Assembly: GCA_022568195.1 (NCBI GenBank)
Contig: JADFFS010000006.1
Location: forward strand, 1-48,565
DNA from: Chloroflexota bacterium
GTDB taxonomy: Bacteria; Chloroflexota; Dehalococcoidia; Lucifugimonadales; UBA3495
DNA length: 48,565 nucleotides
Reading direction: 5' to 3'
Each line of letters opens with the position of its first letter. Position 1 is the stretch's first letter. The notes under the pieces were generated by a model that made no database searches, was not told the origin of the DNA, and saw only the letters and a program-made list of their open reading frames with translations. This document shows, in pieces, positions 27,404-35,103 of this stretch. Made by a program: the position numbers and the translations under genes.

Positions 27404-27440
27404 TTCTGGATTCCGGCTTTCGCCGGAACGACGCACGACG
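27404..27440. repeat. short palindromic repeat upstream of the VLRF1 gene
   Basis: TTCCGGC (27411-27417) pairs with GCCGGAA (27422-27428) around TTTC, inside the string CTGGATTCCGGCTTTCGCC. The same string is widespread as a small bacterial repeat. It falsely extends the reading frame of the VLRF1 gene as FRRKPESRN. Confidence 0.6.
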
Positions 27441-27513
27441 CGCCCTCTCCGTGGTATGCCTTATGCCTGACCGAAGAATCAACCGCGATTGCCCCGGCCA
27501 CCACTACATCTAT

Positions 27514-27542
27514 TTGCCCGGCGAATAGGTTTTTGCTACACT
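27514..27542 (+). promoter_or_regulatory. candidate promoter of the NIPSNAP gene
   Basis: TTGCCC (27514-27519) and TACACT (27537-27542) have a 17-base spacer, about 80 bases upstream of the NIPSNAP start codon. Confidence 0.5.
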
Positions 27543-27623
27543 AAGCCGGTCAATTCTCCGCTCTTCGGCCACGGCCAGGTTGCCGTCAGGGCTGGATTGA
27601 ATAATATCGGAAAGGGAGTCACT

Positions 27624-28244
27624 ATGATCTACGAAGTTCGTACCTACACCCTAACACCCGGCTCCGTCGCCAAGTTCGAGGAGAACTTCGCCAAGGCGCT
27701 GCCCGCCCGCGAGAAATACTCCAAGCTGGGCGCGTTCTGGCACACCGAAATCGGTCCCCTTAACCAGGTGATTCACGTGTGGCCCTACGAGAGCGTGAGT
27801 GAGCGCAACGAAATCCGCGCCGAAGCCTCCAAGGACCCCGAGTGGCCGCCGGCCAACCCTCCGGACATGTACGTCAGCATGGAGTCCGAGATCTGGAACC
27901 CGGCTCCGTTCATGCGCCCAATGGGCGGGGACCAAGCCTTGGGCAACATCTACGAGATGCGGATTTACACCTACCGGACAGGTACCATGGGTGAGGTGCT
28001 CAAGCGCTGGGCCGAGGCCATTCCTCACCGTGAGGAGTTCTCCCCTCTGGCTGCGGGAATGACCAGCGAGTTGGGCGGGCTCAACAAGTGGATGCACGTC
28101 TGGCCCTACAAGGACCTGGCAGAGCGGGACAAGATTCGGGCCGAAGCCTCCAAGTCGCCCCACTGGCCCCCGCCCACCAGGGAGTTCCTGGTTAAGCAAG
28201 AGAACAAGATGCTGGTGCCTGCTTCCTTCTCACCTATGCACTAG
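27624..28244 (+). CDS. tandem NIPSNAP domain protein
   Basis: The 206-residue protein consists of two NIPSNAP units (ferredoxin-like alpha/beta barrel fold). Each starts with a MIYEVRTYTL-type strand (residues 1 and about 111: IYEMRIYTYRTGTMGEVLKR). Each contains the HVWPYESVSERNEIRAEASK segment or its copy HVWPYKDLAERDKIRAEASK and ends near a WPP motif. Bacterial NIPSNAP proteins are small cytosolic proteins of unclear role, often beside degradation genes. ATG 27624 follows GGAAAGGGAG; an upstream frame to 27489 is not family-like. The two halves are clearly related, so the gene is an internal duplication. Confidence 0.88.
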   Translation: MIYEVRTYTLTPGSVAKFEENFAKALPAREKYSKLGAFWHTEIGPLNQVIHVWPYESVSERNEIRAEASKDPEWPPANPPDMYVSMESEIWNPAPFMRPMGGDQALGNIYEMRIYTYRTGTMGEVLKRWAEAIPHREEFSPLAAGMTSELGGLNKWMHVWPYKDLAERDKIRAEASKSPHWPPPTREFLVKQENKMLVPASFSPMH

Positions 28245-28289
28245 CCTCGAACCTCCCGCGAATCGGGCTGCCGTTTAACCATGAGGAAA

Positions 28290-28336
28290 ATCCCCCTAAA
28301 TCCCCCTTTAACAAAGGGGGACCAAAGGGGGATTTA
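28290..28336. repeat. palindromic repeat between the NIPSNAP and NTF2-like genes
   Basis: TAAATCCCCCTTT (28297-28309) pairs with AAAGGGGGATTTA (28324-28336), with a second AAAGGGGG (28313-28320) inside. It belongs to a well-known type of bacterial intergenic repeat built on AAATCCCCCT. Confidence 0.65.
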
Positions 28337-28398
28337 TCATCTCAACGCACCAACTGGGATTGTTGCGCCGTGCTTCCTCCACCGAGCAACGGGTTATG

Positions 28399-28426
28399 TT
28401 GTAGCCCAGGTTATCATGCGTAATAT
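28399..28426 (+). promoter_or_regulatory. weak candidate promoter of the NTF2-like gene
   Basis: TTGTAG (28399-28404) and TAATAT (28421-28426) are 16 bases apart and 44 bases before the ATG at 28470. Confidence 0.3.
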
Positions 28427-28469
28427 ACAGGCCTCGGATCTCGGCCATCTTAAAGAGGGCAAGAGTACC

Positions 28470-28865
28470 ATGGAATCCGACCCAGCAAACATCGAAGCGG
28501 TCAAAGAAGCCAACCAGCGGTTCTACGACGCCTTTGGCGCTCTGGATATTCAGGACATGGAGGGCGTCTGGGAGACGTCGGACCGGGCGATGTGCGTCCA
28601 TCCAGGCTGGGAACCCCTGGTTGGTTGGGAGGCCATTCGCGCCAGTTGGGCCGGAATCTTCGACAACTCCACCCTGATGCACTTCAACATCCAAAGCGTC
28701 AATGTGGTCGCGGATAGCAACACCGGCTGGGTCACGTGCATCGAAAACATTTCCAGCGTGCTGCAGGGCCGGGCCAGCAACTTCGGCATCGTAGCGACCA
28801 ACATCTTTGTCCGCACAGCCCAGGGCTGGCGAATGATCGCCCACCACGGGTCTCCCCGGATGTAA
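28470..28865 (+). CDS. SnoaL/NTF2-like fold protein
   Basis: The 131-residue protein has the single-domain cone fold of NTF2-like proteins: an N-terminal helix with ANQRFYDAFGALDIQDMEGV, then CVHPGWEPLVGWEAIRASWA, VNVVADSNTGWVTCIENISS, FGIVATNIFVRTAQGWRMIA and HHGSPRM. The ending HHGS is common in the subgroup related to ketosteroid isomerase or SnoaL proteins with a presumed ligand pocket. No catalytic role can be assigned. I chose ATG 28470 (AAGAGGGCAAGAGTACC upstream); the frame extends to 28281 through the palindromic repeat, which is not coding. Confidence 0.85.
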   Translation: MESDPANIEAVKEANQRFYDAFGALDIQDMEGVWETSDRAMCVHPGWEPLVGWEAIRASWAGIFDNSTLMHFNIQSVNVVADSNTGWVTCIENISSVLQGRASNFGIVATNIFVRTAQGWRMIAHHGSPRM

Positions 28866-29321
28866 TCTCAACAGGTCCCCCACTGCCCCAGACCCATCGT
28901 CGGGATCGAACCGGGACTAGACCTTCGCCAAAACTTACACCATGTCTTTCTGAGCCCTTCGGCTCCGCTCAGGATAAACTCCGCGAAGCTCCCCCGATTC
29001 CATCGGGGCGAGTCCCGCATGTAATCGGGAAATCTCCCTCCGTGTGTGGGTAGATTCTTCGTGTCTGCGCTCTTCAGAATGACACTCGACGTTTTTCTTA
29101 GAGGCTCTTAGGGATGACCCCAGGGTCTGCTCTGTTGTCATTCCATGTCCGGCAGAACTGGACATGGAATTCCCCATGACCTGCGCCCCCATCGTGTTGG
29201 GTCCTCGGCTGGTAGAATATCTGTTGTGGCAACCCACCCGGTGGCCACCCGTCACCAACCTCATCCGCCGGTCCCAGCCGTTTTTATTCTTTTCTACTGG
29301 GACAGCGAAAGGACACCAGCG
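28866..29321. other. repeat-filled intergenic region between NTF2-like gene and mbfA
   Basis: Most of this gap consists of palindromic repeats (see 28950-29169). The last 150 bases before the mbfA start hold no clear promoter; TAGAAT at 29213-29218 could be a -10 element, but no -35 is well placed. No Irr/Fur box could be recognised with confidence. Confidence 0.4.
28950..29169. repeat. cluster of several small palindromic repeats
   Basis: In order: CTGAGC..GCTCAG (28951-28973), CCCCGATTCCATCGGGG (28992-29008), TCCCGCATGTAATCGGGA (29013-29030), a TGAC-ended element with AGATTCTTCG (29051-29087), and a 10-bp stem TTCCATGTCC (29141-29150) facing GGACATGGAA (29160-29169). At least three sequence classes are nested together, so this gap is a hotspot for such insertions. 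Confidence 0.6.
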
Positions 29322-30566
29322 ATGCCCCCAGAATCCACGGCTACAACCAAAACCGACAGAAACCTCTGGAGCGCGATCGTGGGCGAGGCTATGGCTTACC
29401 TGAAGTACAACGCCTATGCTCACCGAGCGCTGGAAGAGGGTTATCCCGAGGTTGCCCAGGTCTTTCAGGAGGTGGCGGGCGCCGAGACCATCCACGGTCT
29501 GAACCACCTTCGCGTCGCCGGCGAAATAGGCCCTACTTTGGAAAACCTGCGCACCGTCACCATCGGGGAATCCAAGGAATTCAGCGCCATGTATCCGCGG
29601 ATGATCCAGGACGCCGTTGACGAGGCCCGCCAAGACGTGGCCGACTCCTTTGCCCTGGCCATGGAGCGGGAGCTGCACCATTTGGAGGTATTTAGCCAAG
29701 CGCTGACAGCCTTGGAAGCAAAGCAGGCCAGGGCTCCGGCACCTGCGGAATCCACCCCTGCGGCGCCCAGCCAAGCCACGGCCACGGAAGCTCCTCCTCA
29801 GCAGGTCACCGCTCCGCCGGAGTCCGAGTTCGCGCCCAATATCGACACCTACGTCAGCGCCGCCCTGGAGTTGGACCGGGAGCGTTGGCGGGTTGCCTCG
29901 CTGGGCCGGTTGCGGGAGGTGGTTTTTGGCGCCCAGGACGGCATAATCAGCACCATGGCCCTGGTGACCTCGGTGTCCGTGGCCCTGGGTGACCAATCCG
30001 CGGTCCTGGTAGCTGGCTTGGCTGGGGCCTTGGCCGGCATGATTTCCATGGCCACCGGGGCCTACCTGGGCTCCCGAGCCGAGCAGGACGTGCAGCGAGC
30101 GGAAATCGCCAAAGAGGCCCGGGAAATTGAGGAAAACCCTGCCGAAGAGCACGCCGAGTTGGTGGTAATCTTCCAGCGGGAAGGGAGGAGTTACGAAGAC
30201 GCCCGCCAGATGGCCGATGAAATCGCCGAGGACAAAGACCTTTGGCTGCGCACGCTGGTGGAAAAGGAGCTGGGCATCAGCCTGGAAGAAACCTCCAACC
30301 CCGTTAAAGACGCCATCACCATGGCGTTGTCCTTCGTCGTGGCGGCGTTTGTGCCCATCGTCCCCCACTTTTTTTGGACCGGCAACCAGGCCATCGGCAT
30401 CTCGGTGGCCGCCGCTCTCGTAGGCCTGTTCGTTCTGGGCATCTATAAAGGACGCTTGGTGCAGAAGTCTCCGGTCTTGCAGGGTCTGGAAATCCTGGGC
30501 ATCGGCGCGGTTTCCGCGGCCATCGGCTACGCCCTGGGCGACGGCATACCCCGGCTGATTAACTAG
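29322..30566 (+). CDS. MbfA-like membrane ferritin: rubrerythrin domain fused to VIT1/CCC1 transporter
   Basis: The 414-residue protein joins an N-terminal rubrerythrin/ferritin-like diiron domain (about 8-130; metal motifs include GEAMAYLKYNAYAHRALEEG, EVAGAETIHGLNHLR and MERELHHLEVF, with ExxH pairs) to a VIT1/CCC1 iron transporter (about 180-410; GRLREVVFGAQDGIISTMAL, VAGLAGALAGMISMATGAYL, five predicted membrane segments). The linker (about 132-168) is rich in Ala, Pro and Thr. This is the architecture of MbfA, which exports iron and protects from peroxide in alphaproteobacteria; that function here is inference. The MEEE-type cytosolic helices between membrane segments (AEIAKEAREIEENPAEEHAE) fit the VIT1 metal-binding domain. 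ATG 29322 follows GCGAAAGGACA. The frame to 29145 runs over repeats. Confidence 0.92.
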   Translation: MPPESTATTKTDRNLWSAIVGEAMAYLKYNAYAHRALEEGYPEVAQVFQEVAGAETIHGLNHLRVAGEIGPTLENLRTVTIGESKEFSAMYPRMIQDAVDEARQDVADSFALAMERELHHLEVFSQALTALEAKQARAPAPAESTPAAPSQATATEAPPQQVTAPPESEFAPNIDTYVSAALELDRERWRVASLGRLREVVFGAQDGIISTMALVTSVSVALGDQSAVLVAGLAGALAGMISMATGAYLGSRAEQDVQRAEIAKEAREIEENPAEEHAELVVIFQREGRSYEDARQMADEIAEDKDLWLRTLVEKELGISLEETSNPVKDAITMALSFVVAAFVPIVPHFFWTGNQAIGISVAAALVGLFVLGIYKGRLVQKSPVLQGLEILGIGAVSAAIGYALGDGIPRLIN

Positions 30567-30568
30567 GG

Positions 30569-30609
30569 CGAACGTATTTTCCACGTTCGTGGTGAGCTCG
30601 TCGAACCAC
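30569..30609. repeat. hairpin/repeat between convergent mbfA-like and hydrolase genes
   Basis: CGAACGT (30569-30575) pairs with ACGTTCG (30583-30589). The right arm continues into GTTCGTGGTGAGCTCGTCGA, which is another common bacterial intergenic repeat, and GTGGT (30589-30593) can pair with ACCAC (30605-30609). It may stop transcripts from both sides. Confidence 0.5.
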
Positions 30610-30627
30610 CTTCTTGAAGATAGTCTC

Positions 30628-31530
30628 TTAAAACACCCTGCCCAGCAGCTCTCGGACGGCAATCACGAAGTCCTTGGGATTGTCGCCCTGCACCAGGTGC
30701 CCCGCCCCGGAGATGGTGACGGTTTCGCAGTTGGCTATCACCTCCTGCATCTTCCGCATAGTCTCCTCGGCAAACAGGTCGCTCCTGTCTCCCCTTATCA
30801 CCAGCGTGGGGCAGGTAATGCGGGCAACGCATTCCCAAAGCTGCTCCGGGGTCCAGCCCGGAGGCCGCTGCCCTGGGGTGCGCATTATCTTGTCGTATTT
30901 CCAGGTCCACTTCCCGTCGGAACGTTGGCGGATGCTGTATTTCAACGCCCCTAGAACCTGCTCCGGGCTGCGGCCGGTGTACTCTTGCACCCGCTGGGCA
31001 AACTCTTCAAAGGTGTCCAACTCGTCGGGAAGCTCCCGGAAGCCGCGAATCCGTTCCGAGCCCCGACGGATGGTCTGAGGCCCGGTGTCGACAATTACCA
31101 GCGCCTTGAGTTTTTCGCTGTGGCTGGAGGCCCATACGTAGGAGTTGCGCCCACCCATGGAGTGTCCAAACAGGGCGAAACCATTCAGGCCCAGCGCCTG
31201 GACGAAACCGTCCAAGTCTCCGGTCTGGGCTTCGACGGAGTAATCCCCGCCGGGCGCCCAGTCGCTGTCGCCATGTCCTCGCTGGTCCAATGCCACAATG
31301 TGATATTGATCGGACAGGGCCAGGCTTACGAAATCCCAACTGTGGGCCTGCTGGGAGTTGCCGTGCAGCATCAGGACGGTGGGATCAGTAGGGTCTCCCC
31401 ACTCCAGGTAATGGAAGTTCATACCGTTAACTTCGATGTTCCGGTCAACCGGCTCGTTCTCCTGGCTGAAGGGAACTCCCATGCCCCTCGCTGCTTCGTG
31501 TAGGGACAGACTCGCTGGTTGAGACGCCAT
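30628..31530 (-). CDS. alpha/beta hydrolase
   Basis: The 300-residue protein has the alpha/beta hydrolase fold: VLMLHGNSQQAHSWDFV is the oxyanion strand-loop, ALDQRGHGDSDW the next conserved turn, FALFGHSMGGRNSYVWA the nucleophile elbow (Ser in GHSMGG), VIRGDRSDLF carries the acidic residue, and ISGAGHLVQGDNP the catalytic His. All three catalytic residues are present. The substrate is unknown; dehalogenase, esterase and C-C hydrolase members look alike at this level. It is predicted cytosolic. The ATG follows GGGAGGTCTGGAA. A perfect TTGACA (31574-31579, minus) lies upstream, but its best -10 is 19 bases away, so I do not list a promoter. Confidence 0.92.
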   Translation of the reverse strand: MASQPASLSLHEAARGMGVPFSQENEPVDRNIEVNGMNFHYLEWGDPTDPTVLMLHGNSQQAHSWDFVSLALSDQYHIVALDQRGHGDSDWAPGGDYSVEAQTGDLDGFVQALGLNGFALFGHSMGGRNSYVWASSHSEKLKALVIVDTGPQTIRRGSERIRGFRELPDELDTFEEFAQRVQEYTGRSPEQVLGALKYSIRQRSDGKWTWKYDKIMRTPGQRPPGWTPEQLWECVARITCPTLVIRGDRSDLFAEETMRKMQEVIANCETVTISGAGHLVQGDNPKDFVIAVRELLGRVF

Positions 31531-31690
31531 TTCCAGACCTCCCGGCGGATATCACCACCAAGCATAAGTGGACTGTCAAGGCACGATCTGCCAGACATCC
31601 CACTCAGAGATGCCAACCACCCGTACCTGGAAACCTTAGTAATGCAGCAGTGGCGGCGCAAGCTGATACGCCGCTGCAATCTTGCTCAGG

Positions 31691-31719
31691 TTTCCTTGTC
31701 CTGTGGTCGGTGCTATCAT
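31691..31719 (+). promoter_or_regulatory. candidate promoter of the L25 gene
   Basis: TTTCCT (31691-31696) and TATCAT (31714-31719) are 17 bases apart and 48 bases before the rplY start. Just upstream GCAGTGGCG (31647-31655) can pair with CGCCGCTGC (31669-31677). Confidence 0.35.
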
Positions 31720-31766
31720 AGGACGGTTGGCAGCGATTCCCGATTTGCGCAGGAGAAATAAACCCA

Positions 31767-32405
31767 ATGACAACTGAGGCCGTTACCCTGGATTTGACTC
31801 CCAGGGAGGTTCTGGGAAAGAAAGTAAAGCGGTTGCGCCGCGACGGTATTATTCCGGTTCATCTATACGGGCGCGGCGTAGAGCCTCGCTCCTTGCAGTG
31901 CGAACGCCGCCAGTTGATCCGGGTTCTGTCCAAAGCTGGAAGCAACACGCCCATCGTCGTCACCATTCAAGGAGAGGAAGGGGACCAACTTGCCTTTGCC
32001 CGGGAAATTCAATGGGACCCCCGGCGGGACGACCTGATACACGTTGATTTTCTCGTGGCTGAAGCAACTCGGCTGGTTTCCGCCCGCGTGCCTGTGGTGA
32101 TCAGCGGCGATTCGGAAGGCGCTCGGTCGTCGGGAGGCAGGGTTGTGCAGCAACTCCGCGAGGTGGACGTGGAAGCATTGCCTCTGGAGATGCCCAGCGA
32201 GTTGGAAGTAGACGCTGTCCTGCTGGCCGAACCGGACAGCGTCATCAGGGTTTCGGATCTGAAGGTGCCTTCCAACGTTACCATACTGAACGATTCCGAA
32301 GAGGTGGTGGCGCGGGTCGACATACCCAGGGTGGCGGTGGAAGAAGAGGTCGAGGAAGTGGCTGCCGAAGGTGATGATGCCCCAGAGGAAGGCTCAGCGG
32401 GCTAA
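31767..32405 (+). CDS. rplY: 50S ribosomal protein L25, CTC/TL5 form
   Basis: L25 binds 5S rRNA in the large subunit. The 212-residue product is the long CTC form with two domains: the L25 beta barrel (about 1-92; LDLTPREVLGKKVKRLRRDG, IIPVHLYGRGVEP, IQWDPRRDDLIHVDFLVAE) and the C-terminal TL5 domain (about 93-190; ARVPVVISGDSEGARSSGGR, VQQLREVDVEALPLEMPSEL, EVDVS-like strands, ILNDSEEVVARV). It ends with an acidic tail of about 25 residues (EEEVEEVAAEGDD). It is monocistronic. Length and order match the family. Confidence 0.96.
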   Translation: MTTEAVTLDLTPREVLGKKVKRLRRDGIIPVHLYGRGVEPRSLQCERRQLIRVLSKAGSNTPIVVTIQGEEGDQLAFAREIQWDPRRDDLIHVDFLVAEATRLVSARVPVVISGDSEGARSSGGRVVQQLREVDVEALPLEMPSELEVDAVLLAEPDSVIRVSDLKVPSNVTILNDSEEVVARVDIPRVAVEEEVEEVAAEGDDAPEEGSAG

Positions 32406-32498
32406 GAAGGGTCCTAACCCTCCTCCGCCGGCCACCGCCGGGTCCCTACCGGCCCATTAATACAAACGCCCCATCAGCCGTGGTTTGGAGGCTGCCCT

Positions 32499-33266
32499 AT
32501 GTACCTGGTATACCTTGGTGAGTCGGGCAATACTGGCAACAGCCTGAACGACCCGAACCAACCCCACCACGTGCACGTTGGCCTTTTGGTGCACGAGTCC
32601 CAATCCATATCGATTACTGGCGAGTTCAACGCTCTCTGCCGGCGGCACTTCGGCCGGCCCCTCGGTGAGCCGGGCACTCCCACCGAGCTGCGGCCAGCCG
32701 ACCTGTATCAGGGCCGGGGAGCCTTCACCTCCTGGCCCCCCGCCAGGAGAAACGAGCTTATCCAAGACTGTTTGAGCATCATGATCCGGCGGGAAACTCC
32801 CTTGATCGCATCCTACGTGAACAAGCAGGAGTTGGCCCAGGCCCGGGAGAGCGGGGATGGTACCGATTCCCTGTGGCAAAACCCGTCGCAAATCACCATG
32901 AGCAAGTTCCTGTTCGCGCTGAACATGTTCGTCGATGAGCTGAACATGACGGTGATGGACAGCAGCCAGTTGATGGAGGATTCTTGGCCCATCGCCAACT
33001 TCGCCATGGTGGTCGCGGGCGACGGCCGGTCTGTTGAGCCCAGGTTCATGACCGAGTTCCTCAAATCTTCTGACGGGGAAGACTCCACCGCCGTGCTGGG
33101 GAACTTCTGCTTCGTTGGCGCCGAGCACTCCGTGGGCACCCAGTTGGCCAACATGTGCGCCTACTTTGCCCGCCGCTGGTTCCAAAAGCCCGACGATTCC
33201 CACCCTTATTTCGACGCCTTGCGGGACGGCAAGGTTGTCCAGGTCATCTACCGCGTCCAATTGTAG
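32499..33266 (+). CDS. DUF3800 family protein, probably inactive
   Basis: The 255-residue protein follows the DUF3800 plan (RNase H-like fold): strand YLVYLGESGNTGN at the start, the FNALCRRHFG helix, a central LIQDCLSIMIRR helix, and a C-terminal TQLANMCAYFARRWFQK helix. In typical members the first motif is D-E-S-G and the last L-Q-L-A-D, with both Asp thought to bind metal. Here they read G-E-S-G (Gly7) and Q-L-A-N, so both are replaced. The fold call rests on motif positions and length; catalysis is unlikely. DUF3800 genes often lie in mobile or defence regions, but nothing else here supports that. The ATG at 32499 lies after GGAGGCTGCCCT. Confidence 0.8.
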   Translation: MYLVYLGESGNTGNSLNDPNQPHHVHVGLLVHESQSISITGEFNALCRRHFGRPLGEPGTPTELRPADLYQGRGAFTSWPPARRNELIQDCLSIMIRRETPLIASYVNKQELAQARESGDGTDSLWQNPSQITMSKFLFALNMFVDELNMTVMDSSQLMEDSWPIANFAMVVAGDGRSVEPRFMTEFLKSSDGEDSTAVLGNFCFVGAEHSVGTQLANMCAYFARRWFQKPDDSHPYFDALRDGKVVQVIYRVQL

Positions 33267-33406
33267 TTAACCCCCCTCGCTTCGGCACGTCCGATTGCAA
33301 AAGACTCGCCCAGATGGGATCGGGGGAGGTCAGCACATCTCTGACCCATCGCGTATCACGGCGTCTCCTCCCTCGTACGAAATCACGGCGGGTTTGAGAC
33401 CCTTTA

Positions 33407-34288
33407 TTAATCCTCCAGCACCAGCCTCCTCAGCCCGGCGCTGACCAGATCCACGGCAATGACCAGGACCAAGTACCAGAGGATAATCAGGGTCAGGTCG
33501 GTGTAGTGGAAAAAGCTGAGGCTCAGCCGGAATTCCCGGCCCAGACCTCCGGCACTGACGAAGCCGACCACCACAGTGGTGCGTATAACCACCTCCCAGC
33601 GGTACAACAAGTAGGTGAGAAAATGTGGCATGGCTTGGGGCAGTATCCCGTAGAGAAGCATTTGCACGTTGCTGGCCCCGGCCGCCTTCAAGGCCCGTGC
33701 GGGGCCAGGCTCCAGGTTCTCCACCACCTCGGCGGATAGCTTTCCCACCACTCCGTAGTTGTGCAGGGCCAAGGCCACCGCGCCGGGCAGAATCCCCGGC
33801 GACAGGAAGAAGACGATTATCATCGCCCATACCAGCTCGGGCACCGCCCGGGTCAGGATGAATGTCATCCTCAGCACGTAGTACAGGACCTGCCACGGGC
33901 GGGAAGGCCGGCCGCCCAACTCGCCGCTGCTGACGTTGCGCGCCCCAGGCAGGAAGGTCAGCAGCACGGCCATCCCGGCCAGGCCGATGGCCAACACGCT
34001 CATGAGCAAGGTCTGGTAGGCCAGCTTGCCGGTCTCCACCCACCGGTCCAGTTGCAAGTAGGCAGCTTGGGATGGGGAGTCCCGGCCGATGAGATGCCCA
34101 ACAAACCTGCCGGCGTTGCTCCACGTCTTGGTGGACACTAAATCCGCAACTCCGCTGTCGGTGGCCACCAGAATATAGCCCCAAGACACTCCCGATAGCA
34201 GCAAGAACGCGAATAAAGAAGCCCTGGCGAAGGTCACCCGCCGGCGCAGGATACCGTAAGACCTTAAGCCGTGGTCTTGGCGGATCAC
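33407..34288 (-). CDS. phnE: PhnE-type ABC transporter permease (second)
   Basis: The 293-residue inner-membrane permease has six or so hydrophobic segments and the ABC permease EAA-like loop ENLEPGPARALKAAGASNVQ, followed by ILPQAMPHFLTYLLYRWEVV and FVSAGGLGREFRLSLSFFHY, typical of PhnE. One segment near residues 20-45 (ASLFAFLLLSGVSWGYILVA) leads the protein. I take GTG 34288 as the start: it overlaps the stop of the first phnE gene as GTGA and follows GGAGGA, while GTG 34321 has no such signal. Two permease genes make the membrane pore together with the PhnC ATPase. It is last in the phnD-phnC-phnE-phnE operon. Confidence 0.9.
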   Translation of the reverse strand: MIRQDHGLRSYGILRRRVTFARASLFAFLLLSGVSWGYILVATDSGVADLVSTKTWSNAGRFVGHLIGRDSPSQAAYLQLDRWVETGKLAYQTLLMSVLAIGLAGMAVLLTFLPGARNVSSGELGGRPSRPWQVLYYVLRMTFILTRAVPELVWAMIIVFFLSPGILPGAVALALHNYGVVGKLSAEVVENLEPGPARALKAAGASNVQMLLYGILPQAMPHFLTYLLYRWEVVIRTTVVVGFVSAGGLGREFRLSLSFFHYTDLTLIILWYLVLVIAVDLVSAGLRRLVLED

Positions 34289-35034
34289 GACACCAAACTC
34301 CTCCGTACCCGGGAGCTCCACAGGTCGACCAGGATTATCAGCACCACCAGGAACAGCATGAGCGTCCAGACCTGGTCGAACAGCAGATCGTTCAGGGATA
34401 GCTGGATCTCAAACCCCAATCCCCGGATTCCCACGAAGCTCATGATGGCGGCGGAACGAATGGCGCACTCGAACCGGTAAAAGGTGTATCCGATCATCTC
34501 GGGCAGGGCCATTGGCAACCGGCCGTAAAGAAACACCCGAAAGGGAGACGCTCCCGTGGTTTGCAGCGCCCGCAATGGCTCCTGGGGAACCTGGTTGAAC
34601 AACTCACCGTAAATGCGGCCCAGAATCCCGGCATAGGGCAATGCCAGGGCCAGGATGGCCGTTAGGGACGAGAGACCAAAGGCCGCTACGAAGAGTACCG
34701 CCCAGACCAACTCGTGCACCGAGCGCAGGGCCGCCAGAACCAACCGTACGGCCACCACCAGACTGGTACCTACTATTGGAGAGTTGGGAGAGCCGGCAGC
34801 GGAGCCGGCGGCGGCGATTCCCAAGGGGAACCCAAGGAGAACCGCCAGGGTGATTCCCGCCACAGCGTAGGCCAGGGTCTGCCAGGTTGCCGCCAGGCCC
34901 AATCGCAAAAAATCAGGGGTCAGGTCCGGCGGAAATAGCGCCTGCAGAAACGTCACCAGGGCGGCAGGTCCGCCGGTGTGGACCAGTGGACCCCGCCACT
35001 CCAGGCTGGCCAGGCTCCACAAAAAAGCAGCCAT
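34285..35034 (-). CDS. phnE: PhnE-type ABC transporter permease (first)
   Basis: The 249-residue permease shows hydrophobic segments and the family blocks LAATWQTLAYAVAGITLAVL, ALRSVHELVWAVLFVAAFGL, NQVPQEPLRALQTTGASPFR (EAA-like loop) and GRLPMALPEMIGYTFYRFEC, ending in FVGIRGLGFEIQLSLNDLLF. ATG 35034 is the first standard start. However, the same frame continues upstream with hydrophobic and basic codons (LKLFGSRRLLTVILM) back to a stop near 35115 without ATG, GTG or TTG. The true start may be a CTG or the beginning may have been altered by the tandem repeat at 35068-35103. It overlaps the next phnE by 4 bases. Confidence 0.88.
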   Translation of the reverse strand: MAAFLWSLASLEWRGPLVHTGGPAALVTFLQALFPPDLTPDFLRLGLAATWQTLAYAVAGITLAVLLGFPLGIAAAGSAAGSPNSPIVGTSLVVAVRLVLAALRSVHELVWAVLFVAAFGLSSLTAILALALPYAGILGRIYGELFNQVPQEPLRALQTTGASPFRVFLYGRLPMALPEMIGYTFYRFECAIRSAAIMSFVGIRGLGFEIQLSLNDLLFDQVWTLMLFLVVLIILVDLWSSRVRRSLVS

Positions 35035-35067
35035 TAGTATGACTGTCAGCAGACGGCGACTTCCGAA

Positions 35068-35103
35068 GAGCTTCAGGGGGAGATTCAGCGGGAGCTTCAG
35101 GGG
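35068..35103 (-). repeat. three tandem 12-base units at the phnC-phnE junction
   Basis: Read on the plus strand the units are GAGCTTCAGGGG (35068-35079), GAGATTCAGCGG (35080-35091) and GAGCTTCAGGGG (35092-35103). They overlap the phnC stop codon and lie in the region where phnE would be expected to begin. In the phnE frame they read PLKL-PLNL-PLKL. Confidence 0.8.

Noticed and set aside
27327-27482. N-terminal extension of the VLRF1 protein to 307 residues
   Set aside because: The extra codons come from a palindromic repeat (FRRKPESRN) and have no conservation value.
31549-31579. Promoter for the alpha/beta hydrolase gene on the minus strand
   Set aside because: TTGACA is perfect, but the nearest -10-like sequence is 19 bases away and poor.
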